Positions 38,901 through 49,500 of a DNA stretch of 64,000 nucleotides are shown here, piece after piece. The position numbers and the translations under genes are program-made. Origin of the DNA: Monarcha castaneiventris obscurior (lineage: Eukaryota; Chordata; Aves; Passeriformes; Monarchidae); contig JAMPIT010000354.1 of NCBI GenBank assembly GCA_026261815.1, positions 1,054,001 through 1,118,000 on the forward strand, given 5' to 3'. Below the pieces are notes generated by a model. The model saw nothing but the letters and a program-made list of their open reading frames with translations, was not told where the DNA came from and did not search any database. Numbering within the stretch: the stretch's first letter is position 1; each line of letters begins with the position of its first letter.

Positions 38901-39727
38901 CCTTCCCTTCCCTTCCCTTCCCTTCCCTTCCCTTCCCTTCCCTTTCCCTTCCCTTCCTCTTCCTTCCCTTCCCTTCCCTCCCTTCCCTTCCCTCTTCCCT
39001 TCCCTTCCCTTCCCCCTTCCCTTCCCCTTCCTTTTCCCCCTTCCCCTTCCCCCTTCCACCTGGAGCAGCCTGGCTTCAGGGGTGTTCCCCTCGCTCCAGC
39101 AGCACACCCACCCCATGTCCCCCCCATTCCCGCAGGGATTTGGTGCCAGCAGTTCCCAGGGCTCTGTCCCGGGCTGGGGAGCACCCACGGCTGTCCCTGT
39201 CCCCTGCACTCCCCATCCCGATCCTTGTGCCTGTGGATGCTCCCCAGGGAGTTTGGGCTCCTCCAAGGGGTGCAGGACCTGGGAGTGATGTGGAGGATCC
39301 ATTCCCGAGGGATCATCCCTGGGGTCTGAACCCGTGGGACCTCTGCCCTGGGGGTTCCCTGAGCTCTGCCCGGTCCTGCGGGGTCCCAGCACCACCCTTG
39401 GCACCTCATTGTCCCCGGGAGCCGGGGGAAAGTCCCCAGGGGGGGCTCGCAGGGCATTCCCTGGCTCGGGAGGACAGCAGATGGGGATGGGATGGGATGG
39501 GATGGGATGGGATGGGATGGGATGGGATGGGATGGGATGGGATGGGATGGGCAGCCCCCACCCTGGGCAGGAGGACCCGTCACCGCTCCCCGGCCCTGCG
39601 GTGGTTGGCACTGGGGGTGCCCCCGCCCCGTCCCCGCGTTGTCCCCAGGGCCACTCACCTGCAGCGTGGGGAGGAGCAGCAGGAGCAGCAGCGAGCGGGG
39701 CCGGGGGCGCTGCCAGGGACCCGCCAT
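29932..39727 (-). CDS. Class B1 (secretin-family) GPCR, GHRH/VIP/PRP receptor-like
   Basis: A complete peptide-hormone receptor, expected to couple to Gs and cAMP at the plasma membrane. Thirteen exons join in phase to 409 residues: 39727-39659, 37639-37561, 34818-34711, 33862-33759, 33577-33480, 33029-32897, 32207-32054, 31541-31481, 31198-31132, 31027-30936, 30740-30611, 30346-30305 and 30024-29932. The signal peptide is residues 1-23 ([19 protein letters not shown]). The ectodomain has seven Cys (31, 44, 51, 60, 74, 92, 108), the WDGVSCW motif and sequons at Asn91 and Asn117. Seven TM helices follow with [26 protein letters not shown] and LYCFLNGEV. The exon sizes 98, 133, 154, 61, 92, 130 and 42 are typical of this family. 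The tail is short (NLATQDFTA). It resembles GHRHR, VIPR and SCTR about equally. Position beside SCN4A, where mammals lack such a gene, makes the PRP/GHRH-like peptide receptor (also called GHRHR2) my best guess. The exon 4 donor is non-standard (GC). Confidence 0.88.
30051..30180. repeat. 20-bp minisatellite, 6.5 copies, in the last receptor intron
   Basis: The unit GCACCCAGGGACACCGGGCA alternates with a TAGGG/ACTGG variant, giving a 40-bp higher-order period. The copies touch with no spacers, so this is not a CRISPR-like array. Confidence 0.92.
32233..32398. repeat. 52-bp tandem repeat, 3 copies, receptor intron
   Basis: Each copy starts GCTCAGGGTGCACCAGACCT and ends GGTGTCACCCTCCCCA. The first two differ at very few bases. 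Confidence 0.9.
33480..33862 (-). CDS. Class B receptor exons 4 and 5 with an irregular intron between them
   Basis: Exon 4 (33862-33759) ends the ectodomain ([25 protein letters not shown]). Exon 5 (33577-33480) encodes TM1 ([16 protein letters not shown]...). Exon 5 begins in phase 0. The nearest GT (33748, ACGT) would shift the frame. A GC donor directly after GAG (33758-33757) restores frame and gives the usual linker length. Either a weak GC-AG intron or a small sequence error explains this. Confidence 0.65.
33975..34135. repeat. Degenerate tandem repeat of about 15-30 bp in receptor intron 3
   Basis: Recurring CCCATCACTCCCTCC and CCCATCCCTCC blocks with small variations fill the interval. 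The remainder of the intron, 34.14-34.71 kb, shows nothing I recognise. Confidence 0.7.
35590..35850 (-). mobile_element. CR1 3' fragment in receptor intron 2
   Basis: Same antisense block order as the 27.0-kb copy: TAATGGTTTGGGTTGGGAGG, GGATCCAGGGGCAGCCACAG and CAATTCCTTCCCAATCTCCC. Confidence 0.83.
35965..36200 (+). mobile_element. CR1 fragment in receptor intron 2
   Basis: Contains GGAGCCAGGCTGGGAGAGCT, GGGGCTCCAGGAGAGCTGGA and GCAGGGATGGATGGGATCTT, then breaks off. It lies head to head with the fragment at 35.6 kb. Confidence 0.8.
36935..37275 (+). mobile_element. CR1 fragment in receptor intron 2
   Basis: A well-preserved copy from CTCAGAGCCCCTTGCAGGGC to the tail TTTCCAACCCAAACTGTTCC, ending ATGATTCC. 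Confidence 0.83.
37561..37639 (-). CDS. Class B receptor exon 2: N-terminal helix of the hormone-binding ectodomain
   Basis: Encodes [14 protein letters not shown] followed by a [11 protein letters not shown] helix; the HP-D/E-C and AECL pattern matches GHRH/VIP receptors. The A|GTGAGA donor leaves phase 1, joining to GC-TGC-CCG of exon 3 to make IQSCPTEWDG. Confidence 0.85.
37680..37775 (-). mobile_element. CR1 tail fragment just upstream of receptor exon 2
   Basis: GATGGGTTGGGTTGGAAGGG followed by CCCCCTGCCATGGGCATGGA and ACACCTCCCGCTATCCCAG is an antisense CR1 tail. It lies about 40 bp from the exon 2 acceptor. Confidence 0.7.
37975..38115. repeat. Degenerate repeat of about 25 bp in receptor intron 1
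   Basis: About six variants of GTCCATTCCCAAGGATCTGT follow each other between 37975 and 38115. Confidence 0.7.
38743..39058. repeat. (CCCTT)n array in receptor intron 1
   Basis: About 200 bp of near-perfect CCCTT pentamers, then a degenerate pyrimidine tract to about 39058. On the receptor sense strand it is (GGGAA)n, a long homopurine run able to form triplex or quadruplex structures. Confidence 0.95.
39480..39551. repeat. (GGGAT)n array in receptor intron 1
   Basis: Fourteen or so perfect ATGGG pentamers lie about 100 bp from receptor exon 1. Confidence 0.95.
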
Positions 39728-40240
39728 GGCTGCACCCGCTGGGGTCCCGGCAGTGTCCCCGAGGGGCTGGGGACAGCCCGGCTCCTCCCGCGTCACCCGG
39801 GGCTCCCGGGGCTACCCCAGCACCTTCCTCCCCTCTCCCCCTTCCCTCCCCAGCCCTGCCCCGTGTCCCTCAGGACCCTTCCCTGCCGCGGCTCTCGGTC
39901 CCGCCCGGCTGTCGCTGTCCCCTGCCTGTGTCCCCCCTGCCGTGGCTGTCCCCGGCGCCGCGGGGCTCCGCGAGCCTGGATGCCGCCGCTCCGCGATTTG
40001 GGATCTGGAGCTCCTCCCTCCGCTCCCCTCCCCACGCCGGGGTAGGATGGAGCGGCTCGGGAGGGACCCCCAGGCTGGCACTGCCCCCAGGCTGGCACTG
40101 CCCCCCACACGGGACCCCCGGCCGGGCCCAGGGGTTCGCACAGCGGGGACGCCGAGCCCTTCCCGGCTCCCTGCGCGCCGCCGGGCTGGAAAACCGCTGG
40201 AGAAAGGCTGTGGGAAGTGGGGGGCAGCCGGGATGGGGTG
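39560..40240. promoter_or_regulatory. CpG-rich region over receptor exon 1, probable promoter
   Basis: Dense CpG on both sides of the start codon at 39727, unlike the repeat-rich flanks. Several CCGCC/GGCGG boxes are present. No clear TATA box is seen. Assignment as the receptor promoter is by position only. Confidence 0.5.
39659..39727 (-). CDS. Class B receptor exon 1: start codon and signal peptide
   Basis: ATG at 39727 opens 23 codons: a short Arg/Pro segment, seven consecutive Leu, then PTLQ before a GTGAGT donor. The hydrophobic core marks a cleavable signal peptide. It joins in phase to exon 2 (VRGTHPDC) across a 2-kb intron filled with simple repeats. The CpG-rich surroundings fit a first exon. 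Confidence 0.8.
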
Positions 40241-40724
40241 AGGGGTGCCAAGGTCACATCCGTGCCCAGGCGGGGACAGGGACGCTCCTTCCAGCCCTGC
40301 CCAGCGTGGCTCTGCTGGCCCCAGGGTGACCGGCAGCGCTGCGTCCCTGTCCCAGCCCTGTCCCCGTGCCCATCCTGCGTCTCCTTCCCGGGACACCCCC
40401 GAACCGCTCCCCAAAATCCCCCCTTGCCCGGAAAGTCCTGGGATGGGCTCTGGGTGTGTGACAGCCCCACCCGCTCTGCAAAATGACCCCATCTCTGCCC
40501 AGCCCTGGGTTTGGGGTGGTGATTTTGGGGTTTTGGTGGGTTCTGGGTGTGGTCATCTCGGTGCCAAAGCAGAGCAGAGCAGGGCAGGGTTTGGGGGACC
40601 CCAGGAGCAACCTGGGATGGACACAGAGCAGGGAACACCGGGAGCGGCATTCCTGAATGTCCCCCAGGGGTGGGGCTGCCCTTGGATCCAGACTCCCGAG
40701 CATCACCTGGGCTCTTCTTATAGA

Positions 40725-40825
40725 AAAAGAAAGAAAATTGTATCTCTGTAAATATAGAAATATCTATAAAATCCATACAGATATGTTCTGTGGATATGTA
40801 AAATCGATGTATTTATAGAATTCTC
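40725..40825. other. AT-rich island upstream of the receptor
   Basis: A short stretch of alternating TATAGAAATATC/TAAAATC motifs interrupts GC-rich DNA. I see no gene or known repeat in it. Confidence 0.4.
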
Positions 40826-40904
40826 CCTGCTGGAGAGCCCCAGCCCCCTGAGCAAGGACAATCCTGGCTCAAAAGTCACCGTTCTAATGATTTTAATAAT
40901 GGGA

Positions 40905-41455
40905 CTCCCAATTTTGGGGACATTTTAGGGATCCTAACCCATATTTTGGGGAGATCTCTAGGGGCCCCATACCCAGTTTTGGGGACACTTTGGGGGTCCC
41001 AACCCATATTTTAGAGGGGTCTCTGGGGGTCCCGTCCCCAACATTGGGGAGAATTTAGGGGTCCCATTGCCAATCTTGGGGAGACTTTGGGGTTCCCATC
41101 CCTAATTTTGGGGAGATTATGAGGGGGTTTCACTGGTTCCCACCCCTGTTTTTAGGGAGAACTTTGGGGGGTGTCTCTGGGGTTCCCACCCAAACTTTAG
41201 GGGAGACTTTAGGGGTCCTATCCCCAATGTTGGGGGGATCTCTGGGGGTTCCATCCCAAATTTTGGGGAGACTTTGGGGGGTTTCTGGGAGCCCCATTCC
41301 CAATATTATGGGAGATGTTTGGGGGTCCCATCCCCAGTTTAGGGGAGATTTTGAGTGTCCCATCCCCAATTTTGAGGAGAGTTTAGGGGTCCCATTCCCA
41401 ACTTCGAGGGAGTCTCTGGGGGTCCCACCCCCAATTTTGGGGGGGCCTCATTGAG
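40905..41455. repeat. Minisatellite of about 36-48 bp units (array A)
   Basis: The unit is approximately GGGGTCCCATCCCCAATTTT followed by GGGGAGACTTTGG or GGGGAGATCTCTG. It recurs more than ten times with drift. The same family returns at 45.65-46.29 kb. Confidence 0.88.
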
Positions 41456-42246
41456 AATTTCTCTGTAAATGGAATCACCCTAAAAACCGCGGGCGGGAGA
41501 ACCGGGCCCGCGGGATTTCCGGGCCCTCTCTTGCCACAGTGAGGAGGCAAAGGCTGAGCCCGGGGTTAGGCTGACACCAAAGCTGCCGCGGCCGGGCCAG
41601 GCTCATTAACATCTCAAATAGAACCACCCTAATTACCGTTTAATTTTCCAGCAGCCCATAAACACTTGGGACGGAGCCTAAAGCCCGAATTAAACCTGAA
41701 TTAAACTGTCCCTGCTGGAAGAACCCCTTGCCCCACTCGGCACCGCCCCTGGGGGCTGTTTTGGGTGGGGGGTGGCCTCCAGGTGCCCCCGGGGTCCCCA
41801 CAAAGCAAATCGGGTGGCACCTCGTGGCAGACGGACGGCGGGGCTCGTCCCCGGCTCCGGAGGGGGCCGGGCTGATGGGAGCGCCGGAGGAAATCGGGAA
41901 AGCCTCGCTGCGGAATGGGAACCCCTCTCCAGGAGGATGGAGAGCCCTGGGGTCCTTCGGGTGGTTCCCAACCCTCACATTCCCGAGCTGCTCCCGATCT
42001 TCCCCAATGCGAGGAGGAGCTGGGACAGGCGCTGGTGGCCTGACCTCCTTCCCGGCGGGGTGACCCGGCCCTGCTGGCCTCTGGTCATTGTCCCCCTTGG
42101 CAGCAGCCAGCGGGAAAGAAATGAGGACAAACTCGCTGCATTGCACGTCCCGGACCCAAACCCAGCCCGCTCTGGGCTCCTCCCGGGCGGTCCCGTGTGG
42201 GGTGGCTGTGTCCCTCCATGTGACAGTGGCAGTGGTGACTGGCGGA

Positions 42247-42498
42247 GGGGACAGCACAGGACGGGACAGGACGGGACGGGACGGGACGGGACAGGACAGG
42301 GCAGGACAGGACAGGACAGGGCAGGACAGGGCAGGGCAGGACAGGGCAGGGCAGGGCAGGGCAGGGCAGGACAGGGCAGGGCAGGGCAGGACAGGACGGG
42401 ACAGGACGGGACGGGACGGGACGGGACGGGACGGGACGGGACGGGACGGGACGGGACAGGACGGGACGGGACAGGGCAGGACAGGACAGGACGGGAGG
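42247..42498. repeat. Pentanucleotide array GGACA/GGACG/GGGCA
   Basis: About fifty pentamers in homogeneous blocks: GGACG, then GGACA and GGGCA mixtures, then GGACG again. The whole is a purine-rich run with period 5. Confidence 0.95.
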
Positions 42499-44464
42499 AT
42501 TTGCCCCGGGCACACGGCCCCGGTGTGGCAGCACGGCCCCGGTGCCGGGGAACGGCGCCTGTGTCCCTGCCGGGTCCCCAGGGAATGTCCCCAGAGGCTG
42601 CCCCGCGTTCCCGTCGATCCCGCCGGGAACTGGGGGTGACTCTGCCGTTCCCAAAGCAGAGGAAGTCACTGACAGGAGTCTTCCTGCAGGTGACAAACGC
42701 TCATTTAGGGAGGGCTGCGACCACTGACTGTGCTGCCTCCATCCCATCTGACAGCCCAGTGGGGTCGCCGCCCCGCTCCTGCTGCCTCTGCCGGGATTTT
42801 GGGCTCCGTGGGAGGAAACAAGTCTGGGACTGGAAATTCGGAGGAAGAGGAGCCCTCGATGGCTGGGTGACAGCTTGGGGACGATGAAGACCAAAGCACC
42901 GGCAGCGGGAGACCTCCTGGAAAGGGGATTTTTGTAGTTATCGTTCAAAATGAGGAGCTTCAAGCCATTCACAGTCCCGGACACAGAGAGCGTCCCCAGA
43001 GGCGTGTCCTGAGCGCCTGGGCGTCACAGCGTGATGGGGACAGCCCGGGGGACAGCAGCTCCCGCTCTGCCGCCCCATGGCCGGGGTTTGTTCCCGTGAG
43101 CAGTGACGAACTGGTTTGGGACTGGTTTGGGACTGGTTTTTGGAGGCAGCAGGAGCTGGGGGGATGTGTTGCCTCAGCGGTGCTTTCTTCACCTTCCCCG
43201 AGCCTTGGGCGTGGCTGCTGATCCTGCCGGGGTTTCCTCACTCTGGGAATCTCGCTGGCTCCGCGTGGTTCCCCGGGAAGTGGCACAAGGGATGTGCTGT
43301 CACCTCCAGGGCAGCTCGGGGTGTCAGAGCACGGCTCAGCCCGGCTCCGTGCCTCACCCTCCCGGTGCTCCCGGCGCTCCCGGTCGGACCGGCCACCGTG
43401 CCCTGCCTGCCTCTGCTCTGCTATTTTGCCAAAGTTTGTTGATGCCCTGCAGAGAGGGGCTGGATCCCGCTGATCCCATTCCAGCAGCTGGAGCAGCACC
43501 CACACGGCCCAAGGGGTGGCAGAGGGTCCCTGTTCCTCCTGATCCCCAGGGACTGACCCCATCCACGGCCTTGGTCCTGAAAAGCAAAATTCCTCCTTGT
43601 GCCTGAGCAGGGCTGGAGCTGAGATCCCGGCCCTGGGCTGGGTGTAGAGGGAGATTTGGAGGTTTTCCAGAAGAGGAAATCCCAGAGTTGCTGTGAGAGA
43701 GGGGCTCTAGAGCTTCCAAAGGGAGCAAATCACCTGCTGGGCATCCTCGGGATGTCCTTGGCACATGGCTCATCCTGGGGTGGGGTGACTCTTCCAGGGG
43801 ACAGCCGGGTCTGTCCCCATCAGAGCTGAAGAATCCTCTGATCTCCCCTGAGTTTTCCCTGATCCCTGCTGGATTTCCTCTGGTCCCCGCTGGGTTTTCC
43901 GGGTGGATGTTTCACGTGTCCCCACCAATCACTCCGAGGTGGGAACACGAGCTGGTGCAGGGCTGTGGCCGCTCCCAGTGTGGGTCAGTCAGATGAGGGG
44001 GGCACCAGAGGTGGCACCTGCAGCTGGAGCATCGCTCCTACCGGCCAGAGGTGACCCGGGTGGGGTCCCAGGGACAGCACAGTTGCCTTTGTCCCCATCC
44101 CAGCGGCCTCGACGCTGGCATTTCCCTGTGCCCAGGCTCTGCTTTCCTGGCCCGTTCCTGCCCTGCCCCTCGGATCCCTCTGGCCATGGATCCTCCTGCT
44201 CCTCCAGAGGGCCAGGAGAGCTCCTGCCCTGGGCTGTCCCCAGCCTGACCTGCAGCCCCAATTCTGTGACCCTGAGCTTTGAAGAGGTTTGGGAGCTGGG
44301 CTGATGGGACGTTCTGGTGAGATTGAAAAGGGACAGGGGACAGGCTGGAGCCAGGCACAGCCCAGAGCTGAGCCCAGCCTGAGCCCAGCCTGAGCCCAGC
44401 TCTGCTGCACAACACACTTGGGCCCAGCCTTGGTGGTGCTTGCTTTGGCTCCAGAAAACGTCCC

Positions 44465-44838
<374 letters not shown>

Positions 44839-45644
44839 AATAATGACCCCCCCGAGGGGCTCAGGCCGCCTTGGGGGGGCTGAGGACATTCTGAGCAGGT
44901 CCCTGTCACCCTTTGTGTCCCACCCCTGGCACGAGGCTCCCTCAGACCCCTCATCCCGGTGCTTGAATCCCTCCTGAGGGGAGAGAAGATCGGGATCAGC
45001 CCAGCTGGGCTCTGCCAAAATGGGCAGGAAGCAGCACAGCAATTAAATGGGCAAATAATGGGAATTTAGGAAGATAACAAAAGGCAGAAAAGCAATCCAG
45101 AGGGGGCTGGAAAAATGAGGAACACAGAGAAAAATCCAATCAAGCAGAAAATAGCCCAGACTGGAGCCAAGGGCTGGGGGGCTGAGGCAGCCGGGCTTGG
45201 AGTGCTCTTCCCTGGAATTTGGGGTGTCTCCGGTGCTGTTCTGGGGCAGAACGAGAGTTCTGGGAGAGATCCGCTCCCGAGCAGAGCTGGCCGCGGGCTG
45301 GAACCCTGGGAAAAATTCCCAGATCGGCGCTGCCGGGGCACGGCAGATCTGGGATGGGACATCCATGGAAATCTCCCTGAGGAGCGGCCCGGGAAGTGCT
45401 GCTGGGGGAGGCGGAGGGGAGGTGCCTGAGGCCGGGGGGGGGCTGGGATCGGTTGGGATCTCTGGGTGGACAAAGTGGATCGTGCTGGAATTCAGTGTTT
45501 CCTGCAGATTCCCCATTGCCGGGATTTCCTGGGGTGAGCTGGGACACGCTGAGCTCTCCGCCGGGGGGAACAGGAGCTGGCTGTGCTCTGCTGGGCACGA
45601 ATCCCCTTGGGAATATCCTGGGAAGGACCCGCGGCAGGGGTCTC

Positions 45645-46290
45645 CGGGGCTCCCAACCCCAGTTTCGGGGAGATTGTGGGGGAAGGGGGTTCTGTGATTC
45701 CCACCCACAATTTTGGAAGACTTTTTGGGGCTTCTGGCGTTCCCACCCAAATTTTCAGGAAGGCATTTGGGTGTCCCATCCCCAGTTTTGGGGGGGCAGG
45801 GGGGTTCTGAGGGTCTCATCCCAATTTCTGGGGAGGCTCCAGCAGCAGGTTGAGCCGGGCTCTGCTGCCGCTCGTTCCCGGGTTTCCGTGGGGAATGCAG
45901 GGGTCACTCATCCGTGGGGACGCAGTGCAGGGAGCTGGGGACAGCCCCATGGCACCCGGCACGGACAGCCTGGGCACCAGCCCCACTTCAGGGGAGAGTT
46001 TGAGGGTTCCCACCCATATTCTGGGGGGTCTCTGGGGGTCCCGTCCCCAGTTCTGGGGAGGCTTTTGGGGGTTCCCAAAAGTCCCTATTAGGGGAGATGT
46101 TTGAGGATCCCATCCCCAATTTTACAGGGGGCTCTGGGGGTCCCATCCCCAATTCTGGGGAGATTTTGAGGAGGTTTTTCTGTGGTTCCCAACCCCAGTT
46201 TTGGTTGAGAATTTTGGAGGTCTCTGGAGTCCCCATCCAAATTTTAGGGGAGACTTTGGGGGTCCCATCCCCAGTTTTGAGGAGACTTCA
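45645..46290. repeat. Minisatellite of about 36-48 bp units (array B)
   Basis: The same unit as at 40.9-41.45 kb (GGTCCCATCCCCAATTTT, then GGGGAGATTTTGAGG) repeats with a unique GC-rich interruption at about 45.83-45.99 kb. Confidence 0.85.
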
Positions 46291-46579
46291 TTAACCTAAC
46301 GCCCCTCCCCTTCCCTAATGAGGCTCAGATCCCATTAACTGCTCCTTCCACCCCCCTCAGCACGAGCCACAGGGTCGGGGACACGGCCCAGCCCCGAGGG
46401 GACACACGGACACCCCAGCCCGGTATCCCCAGGACCTTTTCCGGGGATTTCCTGCCGGGAAAACCAGCCCGGGGACATTCCTGGCCCTGCCGGGCCTCCC
46501 TCCGGGCAGGGTTTGTTTCTCCCGGGAGCCCTGGAGACGATCCCGGCTCCCGCAGCTCCGCTCCCCTCGCACTCGAGCC

Positions 46580-49500
46580 ATGGAGGGGGGAGCAGCCGGG
46601 GACCCCTGCGGGCTCTGGGGGGACCCCCCAGCAGGGACCTTCCTCGTCCCACACGGGGTGAGCCCCGGGAGCGCTCCTGCCTCTGGATTTATGGGATGAG
46701 GCCGGGAGATGGGATGGGGCGGGAGGGGAGACATGTTGGGCTCAGGGATTCGGGTGGGCACTGGGGCGCCCCGCAGACCCCGAGAGGCCATTCCTGCACG
46801 GGGACGTGTCCCCCGAGATGGAGACTCTCCGGCTCTGGAAGTCACCCAGGATGGGAGGGCGGTGTCCCTGGGAAAACCAGGGCAGAGTGACCATTCCCTT
46901 CTCCAGGGCTCGCGTCCTGCTCCCCCCGGGCCACCTGCTGCTCCTGCCACCAGCCCTGTCCCTCTCCTGCCGCCAGTCCTGTCCTTCTCCTGCCACCAGC
47001 CCTGTCCCTCTCCTGCCACCAGCCCTGTCCTTCTCCTGCCACCAGCCCTGTCCTTCTCCTGCCGCCAGCCCTGTCCTTCTCCTGCCGCCAGCCCTGCCCC
47101 TCTCCTGCCACCAGCCCTGTCCTTCTCCTGCCACCAGCCCTGTCCCTCTCCTGCCGCCAGCCCTGTCCTTCTCCTGCCGCCAGCCCTGCCCCTCTCCTGC
47201 TGCCAGCCCTGTCCCCTCCGTCCCCTCCTGCCCCAGGAATGTGCAATCCCGGGGTTTTCCTTCCAGCTCCGCGCCGTGGGATCCCCCCCCGGAGCCGCCC
47301 CTGTGTCACAGCCGCCGGTTCTGATCCTGCAGCAGCTCCCGGGGCCCGGGGCCGCCCCCCCGGGACCCCCGCCCGGCCGGGGAGGTGCGTGCGGGCAGGG
47401 CTGGGAGAGGGCAGCGCTAAACCCGGCCTGGCTTCAGCCGCTTCTTTTTCCCAGCCTTTTTCAGGGAGAGAGGCAGCGGGGGCTGAGCCACTCTCGGAAC
47501 GTCCCTCCCATCCTTGGATGGATGTTCGGCCCCACGGGATGCGATTTTGGGGGGTTTTACCGAGTCTGGGCTCCCAGATGCTCCCGGGGAACAGTTCAGG
47601 ACCGGGGTTTTTTTTAATTCACCCGGTTTTGTTCTCCAAAACCCCATTTCCTGCGGGCATCCCCAGGGAAAGCCAGGGTGCCACGGGCTCCTTGGGACTG
47701 CGAGGGGGGATTGGAACCCTGGGCTGTGTCCAGAGGGGCTTCACCCAACCTTGTGCCCCCCAGGCTGCAGCAATCTGGGCTGGGGGATGACAGCAGGGAC
47801 AGGGGCTGTGGTCACTGGGGGCAGCAGGGAGAGGGGCTGTGGTCACCGGGGACATGCCACGGGCAAAATGACCTTGTGCTGTGGGGAGGGGGGAGGTGGA
47901 GCTGTCCTTAAAAATCCGGGGAGGAAAAAGGATGCTGAAAATCGGCGTGGAAAGGAAAGAGAGCCCCAGCCTGCTGTGGGATCCCCCGGTGGGACGGGTG
48001 GGATCAGCTCAGAGCTGCCAGCGCTCCGTGTCCCAGCCCGGTTCAGTTCCTGGCTGCTGGGGTGCTCCTGGCTGAGGGACAGCCACCTCCTGGTGTCCTG
48101 GGGGCCCAGTCTTGCAGCTCTGGAGCCTTTGGGGATCCGGCACATGGGGCACGGGGAGGTCCAAACCCTTTTTTATTCCAGATCCAGGTCATGGAACCAG
48201 GGAATCCCAGAATGGTTTGGGCTGGGAGGGACCAGAAAGCCCCTCCAGTGCCACCTTTCCATGGGAGCCATGGCAGGGACACCTCTCACTGTCCCAGGCT
48301 GCTCCCAGCCCGTGTCCAGCCTGGCCTGGGGCACTGCCAGGGATCCAGGGGCAGCCACAGCTGCGCTGGTTGGATGAAGCCAGCAGGATCTCAGGAGAAT
48401 CCAGCAGGTTGATGGGAATTTTCCGGGAGAATTCCACACCTGCAGGAAGTGGGAATGTTTTTTGGGGATGCAGAGCCAGATTTGGTGTTTCCTCTGTGGG
48501 GATTGGCCTCAGCAGCCACCCCCAGCATGGCCACCCAACCGAGGGGACAGGGACACTGCCCTGGGCCAGCTCCTCGTGTGGAGCCAGGCAAGGGCTGAGG
48601 AGGCTCTGAGCATCCCCACCCTGCTCCTCACCTGGATCCGGCTCCCAGGAGCGGGGATTGGGATCCTGGGATCACCCCCATGGTCCAGCCCCAGCTCCTG
48701 CCCCTTCGGGGGGCTCTGAGCCCCTGTGCACGGAGCAGAGCTGACCCTGGCGTGCTCAGTGCCACCCAAGGTCACTGCCTCTGCCAGCCGGTGCCAGGGC
48801 AGGCGCTTCCCAAGCCCCTGGGCACTTCCAGGGCTGGAAAAATTCTCCCCGGAATGGGAGGAAAGTCTGGTGCCTCCAGCCCCGGTAATCACCCGTGTGA
48901 GCCAGCCCAGATGTTTGGTCACATTTGCAGGGAAGAAAAGGCTCAAATTTGGCAATTTTCGAGCTTTATCCAAGCCAAATAGTTTTTAAACACCAGTCGG
49001 GGCTTCCAGATGGGGGTGGGGGAAGTCTGGCTTTGCTCCCACTGCTTGGGAACAGGGAGGAGCCCCGGGGCCGCCCCATCCCAGGCACTCAGCCCAGGCT
49101 GTGCCCTCCTGCCCTCCCTCCGCTCCCTCTCCGATGCAGAACCTCCAATTCTCCGGCAGATCTGATGGAGCTGATGCTGATTCACAGCTCCCAAATGCAC
49201 CAGCTGCTGATGCACAGCCTGGCCGTGGCAGCTCTGACGTCCCTCGGCGCGGGGCCAGCCCCAGCCCCCGCCCAGGTGAGGCTCAGGGGGGCTGGGTGGG
49301 CAGAGGGACAAAAGAGGGGGCAGAGGGACCAAAGAGGGGGCAGAGGGACCCTCCCAGGGCTGTTCAGGAGAGTGGGATCCCCACATCCCGCTTTGGGACC
49401 CTGGGGGTGCAGCACCTGGGGAGTCCCAGGCCAGCTCAGTGCAGCCCCTTGGGGTTTGGGGCTCTCTGTGGTGGTTGGAGCCGCAGCTGGGACAGCTCAG

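Noticed and set aside
38603..40045. A 480-codon open frame
   Set aside because: It reads Ser-Leu-Pro-Phe repeats from the CCCTT array and runs antisense through the receptor signal-peptide exon.
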